Assembly (NCBI GenBank): GCA_964494005.1
Contig: CAZBQE010000018.1
Location: forward strand, 1-16,907
Source of the DNA: CAJBLF01 sp964494005
GTDB taxonomy: Bacteria; Patescibacteriota; Gracilibacteria; Absconditabacterales; Absconditicoccaceae
Direction of reading: 5' to 3'
DNA length: 16,907 bases
The position numbers and the translations under genes are program-made. A model generated the notes under the pieces. That model was not told where the DNA came from. It saw only the letters and a program-made list of their open reading frames with translations, and made no database searches. Shown here one piece after another: positions 8,642 to 16,310 of this stretch (its first letter is position 1; the number at the start of each line of letters is the position of its first letter).

Positions 8642-9199
8642 TTATGATAAAATAACTTTTAATAATTCAGGAAATTTTTCTGTTCACATATGTTTAAGTA
8701 TATAGTGACCATGATTTTTAAGTTCTATAACGTCACCACCTAGAGCATTATGATATATTTTTAAACTCTCTTTTCCTTCTGGATCTTCATCGTCTGCTGT
8801 AAACATAGTAATTGAATCTATATTATTTTTGATTGTTTCATTTATAGGAAATCAGTAAAACTTTTCTCTATATGTGTCGTCTTTTTCTTCATCGTTTATT
8901 TTCCGTGGTGCAACAAGAATAAGTTTGTGAATTTTTTTATTTGTTTCTCAAAGCCAATTTACTAAGAAAGCACATCAACAACTATGTCCTATTAAAATTG
9001 TATTTTTATCTACAGTATATTTTTCAAATTCTTGTTTAAATTTTTCGTATTCTGGTTTTCGAGGTGTTGGCATAGTCGGTGTTTCTGTTTGAATATTATT
9101 TATTGTTAATTCTTTTTTTGTTCGAGGAATCCAGTGTTTATTGTAACTTGAATCTGTGTTATCTGATGGACATCCATGAACGATTATACATTTCTTCAT
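8642..9199 (-). CDS. Alpha/beta serine hydrolase, RBBP9/YdeN type
   Basis: 185 residues, the usual length of this small hydrolase family (PF06821-like). The protein starts KKCIIVHGCPSDNTDS, strand 1 plus the oxyanion loop. The nucleophile elbow is ILIGHSCGCAFLV with Ser73. A candidate acid lies in TADDEDPEG (Asp136-Asp139), and the catalytic His is in NHGHY (His163 or His165). Four glycines are TGA-coded: the one right after the elbow (Gly75), Gly84, Gly116 and Gly172. In this family the physiological substrate is mostly unknown. It lies 9 bp after sufC and 9 bp before a Nudix gene, so it is embedded in the SUF operon; whether it has a Fe-S role is open. Confidence 0.88.
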
Positions 9200-9208
9200 T
9201 ATAAATTA

Positions 9209-9940
9209 TTATTGATTAAAACCTTCTTTTTTTATTTTTTCAATTATTGTCTGGTCCCCTTCTTGAATGATTTTGCCCTTTTCAAGAACATATACTTTGT
9301 TTACGGGAACATGTTCGATGATATCGAAGATATGCGTGATGATGATAAAAGAATTTTCTGAATGATTGAGATCGGAGATCATATGAACAACGGATTTGAA
9401 TGCGTTGACGTCGAGTCCACTGTCGATTTCATCCAGAAAAATATATTTTGGTTTGAGTAATTTCAATTGGAGTATTTCTATTTTTCTCCTCTCTCCCCCA
9501 CTAAATCCGACGTTGAGATCTCTTCGCAGAAAATCCTTGTCGATTGTTAATTCTTCTATTAATGGTTCTATAACTTTTTTGAATGCGAGAAATGATGTCG
9601 TTGTTCCATTCTGTGCGTCGTATATTGAGCGTAAAAATTCAAACAGCTTGATTCATTTGATTTCTGGAATATGTTGGAATGCTACGAAGATTCATAATTT
9701 AGCTCTTTCGTGAGGATCTAATTCTCACAAATTAATTTTCAATTTTCAATTTCTAATTTCTAATTCTCAATTAGTAATTTTATACTTCGGATGACCCATG
9801 ACGGTCATAGCAAGCGATGATTTGCCTGATCCGTTTTTTCCGATGATGCAGTAATTTTTTCCGAGGTCAAATTGCATCGATATATTTTCGAGTATGGTTG
9901 TGTTTTCTGCTTGGACAGTGAGGTTGTTGATATGTAACAT
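9209..9940 (-). CDS. sufC: Fe-S cluster assembly ATPase SufC
   Basis: 243 residues, close to the usual 245-260. SufC is the ABC-type ATPase that drives SufB-based cluster assembly in the cytoplasm. Walker A GKNGSGKS is at residues 34-41, the Q-loop VAFQH at 87-90, the signature FSGGE at 146-150, Walker B YIFLDEIDSGLD at 166-177 and the switch His in IITHIF near 203. Residues about 54-74 (after GHPKYKITNG, before DPHERAKLG) are encoded by a 7-bp-period repeat and replace the usual hairpin sequence of this region. TGA encodes Gly58, Gly65, Gly72, Gly83 and Gly96. It is the first gene of the operon. The spacer upstream holds another heptad array and no convincing promoter. Confidence 0.95.
9730..9778. 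repeat. Heptad (7-bp period) array inside sufC
   Basis: AAT recurs in exact 7-bp register seven times on the plus strand (9734, 9741, 9748, 9755, 9762, 9769, 9776). Minus-strand units read aattgag, aattaga, aattaga, aattgaa, aattgaa, aattaat. The array is in frame in sufC, and two of its codons are TGA (Gly), with a third just past its end. Confidence 0.85.
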
Positions 9941-9971
9941 AATATTGAATGCTAAATGTTAAATGTTGAAT
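9941..9971. repeat. Heptad array directly upstream of sufC
   Basis: AAT recurs at 9941, 9948, 9955, 9962 and 9969, with units close to aaatgtt/gaatgct. It abuts the sufC ATG. The rest of the spacer (9972-10040) contains an imperfect palindrome-like segment near 10005-10032 (acgagattta..cgcgtctc). Confidence 0.8.
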
Positions 9972-10040
9972 GTATGATTTGTTGTATTATGAACTATTGC
10001 TATTTTTACACGAGATTTATCGCGTCTCTACGGATGATTT

Positions 10041-11231
10041 TTACTTATGTAAATTTATGAAGTCGCCTGAGTTACCATAAAATTGATTGAACATATCGTC
10101 GATATATTTTTCTGCTGTATAATTTCCTTTTCCTCTGATGTTCAATACATTTTCTATCCATTCTTTATTTATTTTTTGGATTTCTTTTAGCGTTTGCTCT
10201 TTTTCTTCCGTAAAAAAATCTTTGTGATGTTGTTCTTGTGATGTTTTTTTCTTTTCTTGTTCCTCTCTGGTGTTTTCGTTGAGTTTTTGTAAAAGTTCTT
10301 GGACAGAACTTTCTATATTTTGATTTATCTCCGCATCATTTTTTGTTCGTTCGCAAAGTTCTTTGATACCTTGTTTATCGTTATTTTTGAGTATATTTAC
10401 GGTATTTTCATGAAGTTCTTGATAGGATTCCAATCATAGTTTTCCTTTTTCCAATGAGGGAATAATATTTTCATATGGTGTATCAAGGCAAATCATGGGT
10501 TCTTCTATTTTTTCTGAAAAATCATCGAGATGAGCGTGATAATTGTATGTCATCTGCATATCGAGTAAGTTTACTTGTTCTTTGCTATTTTTTATTGTGG
10601 ATTCTAGTATTTCTTTGCATTCCTTATTGAGACTTGCTGCTCTTTTTTGGAGGTATATTTCTTCTTCTTTGAGTATTGTTTCAATGTTCTGAATAATGTT
10701 TGATAGCTCTTTTATGCTATTTATAGTTGTGTTTCCTATAGTGTAACATGTTTTGATTTCTACGATGGGAGTGAGTGATTCAATCGTTGTTGTATTATTT
10801 TGTAGTGCTTTTTTGATTGTAGCTGATGGATTGAGTCTTTTTGCTATTTGGAAATTATGATTTGCTTGTGCTAGGAATATTTGTGCTGTCTGTAATCATG
10901 AAATAGTATTTTGCAAAGCGTGTTCGTAGGCTAATAAGGTTTCTATCGTACCACGATTGTAATAATCTACGTTTGTCGTTCAGCTTATCAAATTAAGTGC
11001 TTTTTCGTATTCATGATTTTGTATCGCTGTATTTGCTTTTATTGTTGCTTCCATGTATTGGAGTTTTTCTGTTAGCAATGATGATAATGGTGATGTATTA
11101 TTTCTTATCATATCGTATGCTTTACTTTCATTTGCTGCTTTGATTATGTATAGAGAAGAAAATAGTATTCATAGTCCAGCTATAATACCCCATAGATAAT
11201 TATATTTTGTCTTTATTCTGTTTGTTTCCAT
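10041..11231 (-). CDS. Membrane-anchored, mostly helical protein downstream of the pilus genes
   Basis: 396 residues when TGA is read as Gly (four or more sites). Residues about 12-32 (NYLWGIIAGLGILFSSLYII) form a single N-terminal transmembrane anchor after a short basic tail. The remaining 360 residues are predominantly helical and rich in Asn, Gln, Glu and Lys, with likely coiled-coil stretches (KEEEIYLQKRAASLNKE; EEQEKKKTSQEQ). The bulk should lie outside the membrane. There are few cysteines. I do not recognise a family; it lacks a class III prepilin signal (no G-F-T-L-x-E). It is the fourth gene of a minus-strand series pilB, pilC, 244-residue exported protein, this gene, so a role at the cell surface or in the pilus machine is an inference from context only. 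Confidence 0.7.
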
Positions 11232-11244
11232 ACACAAAAATATG

Positions 11245-11262
11245 TCAGGATAAATTTCCTGA
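11245..11262 (-). promoter_or_regulatory. Hairpin in the leader of the 396-residue gene
   Basis: A perfect 6-bp stem TCAGGA/TCCTGA with a 6-nt loop ends 13 bp before the ATG at 11231, and a five-T run lies between. It could be a weak terminator or attenuator after the preceding gene, or a translational control hairpin; its stem is short. Confidence 0.3.
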
Positions 11263-11336
11263 TTTTAGCTTACATATTTGGTGTGTACTTTCAATATTAT
11301 TAGTTATAGATTGTAGGTGTATATGTTGTAGTATGT

Positions 11337-12071
11337 TTAAAAATCATATTGTTTGAGGAGCTCATCTATTTGATTGAGATCGGGAAGGATGTTGTCTCTA
11401 AATACGGTAAAATTGTTTGCCACTATATCTTGTTTTTCCTCTAAAAGGTCATATTTTTTTTGTAATGTTCATAGATAAAATGTCAATTTTCTTGCGAGTG
11501 TTACTTTTGCGTTGTAGGCTATTCTATTTTGTGTTGCACATGTTTCGTATCTGAGAGAATCTGTTAGTGCTTTATCCATCATTTCTTGGTCATATTCTTC
11601 TATTGCATTGAAATATTCTTTATCGCTCAATGATTTGTCTGTGAGACATGCGTCCATATCTCATTTAATTATATTCATTTCTTGTTTCATGTATGCTAGG
11701 ATACTTTCTCCCTTTTGTAATTCTTGAAAACAATGAATAAGATATTCATGGAGAGTTTTTTCTTTTTCTGTAGCTATATCTAACATATCTATTACATCTT
11801 TTTTGGTTAGCTCTTCAAGTGTTTTGAGTGTTTGGAGTATTTCTCCTTGATATTCGATATTTTGCACGTTCTTGTTTGCAATAAGTAGATGAAGTTTGAT
11901 GGCTCCATATCCTATTTCATCTATAGCGAATCCATGTATCATAATGGGACTTGTAGTCTCTACAAACAAAATATCACTCACTCCTACTTCTTGTGCATGA
12001 GGAGCATGTTGTATTGCTACTGTGCTTATCATTAGTGCTATGATAATTGTTGTAATGATTTTTTTGACCAT
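11337..12071 (-). CDS. Exported protein of unknown function, third gene of the pilus operon
   Basis: 244 residues. It starts MVKKIITTIIIALMISTVA, a clear signal peptide (basic start, hydrophobic core) with likely cleavage after AHA or nearby, giving a mature protein starting near QEVGVSD. The mature part begins with a short strand-rich section (ILFVETTSPIMIHGFAIDEIGYGAIKLHLLIANKNV) and then becomes helical (KTLEELTKKDVIDMLDIATEKEKTL onwards). It has two or three Cys that could pair outside the cell. In-frame TGA codons after NIIK and after LTFYL are read as Gly and join three fragments. It lies 56 bp after pilC, in the same direction, and is followed by the membrane-anchored 396-residue protein. 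Not recognised; a surface or pilus-associated role is inferred from position and signal peptide. Confidence 0.7.
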
Positions 12072-12094
12072 TGAACTTATTATAAATAATAAAT

Positions 12095-12114
12095 GATAGA
12101 TGATAGATTTTGAT
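12095..12114. repeat. Short heptad repeat between pilC and the exported-protein gene
   Basis: GATAGAT is repeated twice head to tail (12095-12101, 12102-12108) and followed by a degenerate third unit ending GAT. It fills much of the 56-bp spacer. Confidence 0.55.
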
Positions 12115-12127
12115 TTTTATATTGTAG

Positions 12128-13216
12128 TTATTGTATTACGTTTACCAGTTCTGCCATTGGTAAGAAGATTGATCCTACGATAATCCCTATGATGACTGCT
12201 ATGATAGCCATCAATATTGGTTGGATCAGATCCATGAGAATATCTATTTTTGTTTGGAGCATGTCGCGATAGAAATCTGACATTTTCTTTAATACTTTGG
12301 TGATGTTTCCGGTATCTTCTCCTACGTGAATAATCTGAACCAATATCGGATCAAACAATCACGATCATTCCATTGATTCAGAGAAAGAGAATCCGGCATT
12401 CAGATTTTCTTTTATTTCAAGTGCTTTTTTCTTGTAGAAGAAATTAGTAAAGGTATTTCCCATAAGCTGTAATGACACTACCGGACTTACTCCTGCGTTG
12501 TACAATTGACTGAGAAGTTTTGAAAATCTGTACATATAATAAGTTTTTACTACTCCTGATATTGCGGGAGTGGTGACCAATAATTTGTCTATGAATATTT
12601 TGAAGGTTAAGACATATTTATACAAAAATCTATATGTTATTATAATTCCTATAATAATGATAATCATAAATCCTCGCATGCTTTGAAAAAATGTTGATGC
12701 TCCCATCATAAATCTTGTCAATGCTGGTAAAGATTCTTGGTTGGGAAACATACTTACTATTGTTGGTATCACATAGATCAACAAAATAATTACTGCTACA
12801 AAAGCGAAGAGAATAAGAATAATCGGGTAGGTCATCGCCTTTTTTATTTTGGCATTTATTCTCTCGGAGTTTTCTAGTTCTATAGCTATTTCGTCTAATA
12901 TTTCTGGGAGATTTCCCATGGTTTCAGCAGATCTCACTAATTCTCTTTCTTCTTCTTTGAAAAAATATTCATGATTGTCCATGGCCTTGGAAAATGTATA
13001 TCCTTGAGTTAGTTGATCTATAAGGTCTTGAATAATCATTACCAGTCCTCTATTGGTCTCTGAATTTTTTATAGAAAATAATGCATCTCTGAGTCATAAT
13101 CACGCTCTTTGTGCTACTGCTAGTAATCTAAAAAAATTTGTCTTCTGCTTTAATTTTGGTGCGAAGAATTTTTTGATGATAAATTTCTCGAATACTCATA
13201 ATTTGCTGACTTCCAT
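12128..13216 (-). CDS. pilC: Type IV pilus / type II secretion inner-membrane platform protein PilC (GspF family)
   Basis: 362 residues, slightly shorter than the usual 400. It holds two GspF domains of the T2SSF family. The first is near residues 25-150 (LLAVAQRAGLGLRDAL, then ERELVRSAETMGNLPEILDEIA) and the second near 230-355 (FSKLLSQLYNAGVSPVVSLQL, then IIHVGEDTGNITKVLKKMSDFY). Three membrane spans are visible: PIILILFAFVAVIILLIYVI, a second near IIIIIGIIITY, and a C-terminal one near PILMAIIAVIIGIIVGSIF. PilC links the assembly ATPase to pilin insertion in the cytoplasmic membrane. TGA encodes several glycines, among them two in AQRAGLGL and two in the MEGSGLF junction. It lies 101 bp downstream of pilB, separated by heptad arrays. 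No prepilin gene is in the window. Confidence 0.93.
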
Positions 13217-13228
13217 ACTTTATAACTA

Positions 13229-13316
13229 ATGTGCTAAATGCTTGATGCTAAATGCCGGATGCACTATATAGTTTGTATTGTGCTTCAAGCTTTAAGCTTC
13301 TAGCTTTGTGCTAAAG
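13229..13316. repeat. Two adjacent heptad arrays between pilB and pilC
   Basis: First array: ATG recurs at 13238, 13245, 13252 and 13259 (units gctaaat/gcttgat/gctaaat/gccggat). Second array: GCT recurs at 13282, 13289, 13296, 13303 and 13310 (units like gctttaa/gcttcta). Both are in exact 7-bp register. Together they fill nearly the whole 101-bp spacer. Confidence 0.85.
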
Positions 13317-13317
13317 T

Positions 13318-14637
13318 CTATTTATCGAATCTTGCTTTGACATATCTGTAGATTTCGTCCAATGTTGTCATTCCTTTGATGACTTTGAATACACCATCTC
13401 TTTCGAGATTGATCATACCTTTTTGTAATGCTTCATTTTCTACTTCAAATGCTGATTTTCCTTCCAAGAGCATATTTTTTATTTCGTCGGTATAATCCAT
13501 CATTTCAAAGAGACCTACCCTTCCTTTGTATCCACTTCCTCCACAGACAGGACATGTTTCTCCTGTTTCTGGATCTTTTCCACTTCCTATATAAATCAAT
13601 CCATTGTTGATAAAATCATTTCGTTGTTGTTGATTTATCCCTCTATTGAGGATTTCTTTTTTGAGTGCCTCTTTGTCGAAATTTTTAAAACTTTCTTTGG
13701 CAAATTTGTATTTGGGATCATCTTTGACTGATGTCTGAATTTTACAGTGATCACAAACTCTTCTTACTAATCTTTCTGCCATTACTAAGTTGAATGTACC
13801 TACGAGCATATATGGCTTAGCACCAAGATTATAAACTCTCGTAATTGTTTCTGCTGATGAGTTTGTATGGACCGTAGAGAAAACTAGATGTCAGGTCATG
13901 GCTGATTCCATCGCCATATCCAAAGTTTCTTTATCACGGATTTCTCCCACCATCATAATATCCGGATCTTGTCTGAGTCCTCCTCTCAATCCATTCGCGA
14001 AGGTGAATCCGATATCTGATCTTATTTGTGCTTGATTGAGTCCTGGCATTTTGTTTTCTACTGGATCTTCGTAGGTGATGATATTTACTTCGGTAGTATT
14101 CACATAATCTAGACATGCATAGAGTGTCGTTGTTTTACCTGAACCTGTTGGTCCGGTCATTAGAATGACGCCATTTGGATATTTGAGATGTCTGAAAATT
14201 ATTTCTTTGTTACTTCCTTCGATACCTAGTTCTTCCAATGGAGGAATTTTTTTGGATTTATCGACGATACGCATTACCAAACATTCTCCTCGTACACTTG
14301 GAAAGGTATTGGCACGGAGATCGATTTCTTTATTCGTCAAGGTAACGTTGGATACTCTCGCATCTTGGGGAACTCTTTTTTCATCTGGTCTCATCTGACC
14401 TGATTCAATCTTGAATTTTGAGATAATACTTTCATGAAGATTTTTTGGATATTGAACAAGTTCTTGTAAAATTCCATCTATTCTGATTCTTATTCTACAG
14501 TGATTTTCCAATGGCTCGATATGAATATCTGATGCTCCTGATTCTACACCCACCGTCAACAGATTATCAAAAATCTTTACCACATCGGATTGGAGTACTG
14601 CCTCGTCTAATTTTGCTTTGTAATCTACTTCTACCAT
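13318..14637 (-). CDS. pilB: Type IV pilus assembly ATPase PilB (GspE family), lacking the N-terminal domain
   Basis: 439 residues against about 560 for full PilB. The missing part is the N-terminal GspE-N/MshEN domain; the protein starts just before the N2 domain (SDVVKIFDNLLTVGVESGASDIHIEP). Walker A GPTGSGKT is at residues 162-169, the Asp box is in ITYEDPVE, and Walker B RQDPDIMMVGEIRD contains Glu232. The His box TGHLVFSTVHTN has its first glycine encoded by TGA. A tetracysteine zinc site (CDHC near 295-298 and CPVCGGSGYKGR further on) is present, as in extension ATPases. It should hydrolyse ATP to drive pilus extension with PilC. The reading frame stays open for 26 codons upstream of the ATG but holds no ATG, GTG or TTG. 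A promoter lies about 100 bp upstream. There is no Shine-Dalgarno sequence. Confidence 0.95.
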
Positions 14638-14745
14638 ACTATATTGTTGATAAACTAAAGGTAATTTGTCCTTTTGGGACGTAATTGGTAATTTGAATTT
14701 TGTTCGTAATTTTTCTTATTTGATGTGATAGTGCAACTTACTCTA

Positions 14746-14774
14746 AGTATACTCAGAAATACTGGAAAATGCAA
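14746..14774 (-). promoter_or_regulatory. Sigma-70-like promoter for pilB
   Basis: On the minus strand TTGCAT (14774-14769) and TATACT (14751-14746) are separated by exactly 17 bp, with a TG two bases before the -10 box. Predicted transcription start is near 14738, giving a leader of about 100 nt. The -35 box overlaps one arm of a 15-bp inverted repeat. Confidence 0.55.
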
Positions 14775-14835
14775 ATTTTCATGTATATTTTTTTTAAAGG
14801 AATACCTCACTATTTATACCTATACATGAAAATTT
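14773..14835. repeat. Perfect 15-bp inverted repeat upstream of pilB
   Basis: Arm 14773-14787 (aaattttcatgtata) is the exact reverse complement of arm 14821-14835, with a 33-bp centre. It sits upstream of the predicted pilB start and one arm touches the -35 box, so an operator for a dimeric regulator or a DNA loop site is possible. Confidence 0.75.
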
Positions 14836-15059
14836 ACCCATCGTTCAATGAAAACTACTGAAGCGTACTTTTCAAGAACTTAGTGCAAATTTATAGACTA
14901 AAATTTATAAGCGAAAAACGCTTAAAATACACTTTATTTTTGTTGTATAATAAATAAATTGACTTATTTGTTTTTTTATTTGTGTTTTTGTATAACTAAG
15001 TTGTTTTTTGTGATATTTTTTTTATACTTCAATTGATTTTATTTGATATTTTTTTTTGT
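14836..15059. other. Noncoding AT-rich spacer
   Basis: I see no gene in this stretch. It contains a small hairpin (TAAGCG-AAAAA-CGCTTA near 14910), a possible plus-strand -10 box TATAAT near 14946-14951 without a good -35, and long T-rich runs up to the ATG at 15060. It probably carries the promoter of the plus-strand endonuclease gene. Confidence 0.5.
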
Positions 15060-15440
15060 ATGAATCCAGATCTTTGATTGATTGTTGTGTGAGTGATTAT
15101 CTGACTTATTGTGGGGTATCTTGTGGCGAAAGTATACTTTATGCTCAAAGTAAAATATCAAAGAAGTGATGCCGTCAAAAGATCTCGTAATGTTGTTCTT
15201 GGGCATGTGCATGAAAAAATAGCTCCGCTTTTGCCGAATTTTCCGTATCATTACAAGGATCTCATGTTTCTCGGAAAAGGAGTTGATTACATTGTTTTCG
15301 ATTGACTTTCCAAAGGGAATCTGAATAAAATAATATTTTTAGAAATCAAAAGTTGAACCTCTACACTCAATAGAAATGAACAGATGGTGAAAAGCTGTGT
15401 GGATCAAAAGCGTGTGAGGTATGAAGTGTGGAAAAACTAA
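15060..15440 (+). CDS. Membrane-anchored endonuclease related to archaeal Holliday junction resolvase (PF10107 type)
   Basis: 126 residues. The N-terminus (LGLIVVGVIIGLIVGYLVA) is one transmembrane helix containing three TGA-coded glycines. The catalytic part shows the family signatures: KRSRNVVLGHVHEKIAPLLP, a DLMFLGKGVDYIVFDGL strand with Asp, FLEIKSG with the E-x-K of a PD-(D/E)XK nuclease, and NRNEQMVKSCVDQKRVRYEVW. The Gly in VFDGL and in IKSGTS are TGA codons. Family members are annotated as endonucleases by homology; the substrate is not established and the membrane anchor is a usual family feature. It is followed by heptad arrays and a tRNA gene. The start is the first ATG giving the complete membrane helix; there is no Shine-Dalgarno sequence. 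Confidence 0.85.
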
Positions 15441-15519
15441 CGAACAACTAATAACTAGCAACGAACAATGATGGAAGATGTTCATTAATTGTTAGTTGTT
15501 AACTGTAAATTCTTAGTTG
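15439..15519. repeat. Two heptad arrays, roughly inverted to each other, before the tRNA
   Basis: AAC recurs at 15439, 15446, 15453 and 15460 (then AAT at 15467). TTA recurs at 15485, 15492, 15499 and 15513. All are in 7-bp register. A 9-bp inverted repeat, aacaactaa (15443-15451) with ttagttgtt (15492-15500), could fold the region into a long hairpin, possibly ending the endonuclease transcript. Confidence 0.8.
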
Positions 15520-15525
15520 GAATAT

Positions 15526-15596
15526 AGGGTCGTGGTGAAATGGTATCATGCTAGTCTCCGAAGCTAGCGGCGTAGGTTCGATTCCTACCGACCCTG
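15526..15596 (+). tRNA. tRNA-Arg (anticodon CCG)
   Basis: A full cloverleaf is readable. The acceptor stem is AGGGTCG with CGACCCT (7 bp) and the D arm GTGA...TCAT contains GG. The anticodon stem CTAGT/GCTAG encloses the loop CTCCGAA, giving anticodon CCG, which reads CGG (Arg). There is a 4-nt variable loop, and the T arm GTAGG-TTCGATT-CCTAC. The discriminator is G73 and CCA is not encoded. This is not the UCA-anticodon glycine tRNA that the recoding requires; that gene must lie elsewhere. Confidence 0.95.
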
Positions 15597-15620
15597 AACT
15601 AACCAGCTTCGCTGAAATAT

Positions 15621-15648
15621 TAAGTGTTAAGTTCTAAGTGTTAAATAA
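15621..15648. repeat. Heptad array between the tRNA and nth
   Basis: TAA recurs at 15621, 15628, 15635 and 15642, with units taagtgt/taagttc/taagtgt/taaataa. It ends just before the nth start. Confidence 0.75.
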
Positions 15649-15656
15649 TATATTTG

Positions 15657-16310
15657 ATGAATAAAAAACTGCTTATCATATTCAAGTATCTCAAGGAACT
15701 TTTTTCTAATCCAGAAACTGAGCTTCATTACTCTTCTCATTTTCAGCTTGTTGTGGCAGTAATGTTGTCTGCTCAAGCTACAGATTTGCAAGTAAATAAA
15801 GTGACAGACAAATTATTTAAAAAGATAAAAAATCCTGAAGATATTTTGACGATGGGACTCGTGAAATTCGAAAAAGCTATTTCTTCGATAAATTATTACA
15901 AGACGAAGGCGAAACATATCTATGCAACAGCTTCGCTGTTTATTGAAAATTGAAAATTGAAAATTGAAAATTATAAAGATTGAATACCGGATAGTGTGGA
16001 AGAATTGATGAAGTTGCCAGGAATTGGTGTGAAAACTGCGAAGTTGATCGCACATTGTGTATATGGTCAGCTGTATATTGCTGTCGATACACATATTCAT
16101 AGAGTGAGTAATAGGCTTTGACTAGTCAAAACTATTTCGCCGGAAAAGACATCAGAATTACTTGAAAAACTTATTCCTGATAGCTATAAAGAACATGCGC
16201 ATCATGCATTAGTTCTGTTTGGGCGTTATCACTGTAAGGCGCTAAAACCAAAGTGTGAATGATGTAAATTACAAAAAATCTGTTTATATTATAAAGAAAA
16301 ATATGCTTAA
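15657..16310 (+). CDS. nth: Endonuclease III (DNA glycosylase/AP lyase)
   Basis: 217 residues (E. coli Nth has 211). It removes oxidised pyrimidines and cleaves AP sites in base excision repair. The HhH motif LPGIGVKTAK carries the catalytic Lys126, and the Asp of VAVDTH-type IAVDTHIHR is Asp144. The C-terminal [4Fe-4S] site C193-x6-C200-x2-C203-x5-C209 is complete, which ties it to the SUF genes in the window. LSAQATDLQVN is the conserved N-terminal segment. Residues 96-107 (IENGKLKIENYK) are an extra loop encoded by a 7-bp repeat, with TGA as Gly. The chosen start is ATG 15657, since the codon before it is TTG. The 3' end overlaps the next gene by 8 bp, so the two are probably translationally coupled. 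Confidence 0.95.
15942..15971. repeat. Heptad array (attgaaa units) inside nth
   Basis: AAT recurs at 15948, 15955, 15962 and 15969, with nearly perfect attgaaa units. It is in frame in nth, encodes the loop before the HhH motif, and includes one TGA codon. Confidence 0.85.

Noticed and set aside
10005..10032. Palindrome-like segment around cgcgtctctac as a mobile or hairpin element
   Set aside because: Pairing is imperfect (about 7 of 10 positions) and no second copy is present in the window.
13428..13610. Open frames opposite or out of phase with pilB, sufB and the OLD gene
   Set aside because: They lie within strongly supported genes, have no recognisable motifs and have skewed composition expected of antisense shadows.
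15526..15596. The tRNA as the UGA-decoding tRNA-Gly(UCA)
   Set aside because: The 7-nt loop is CTCCGAA, so the anticodon is CCG (Arg).
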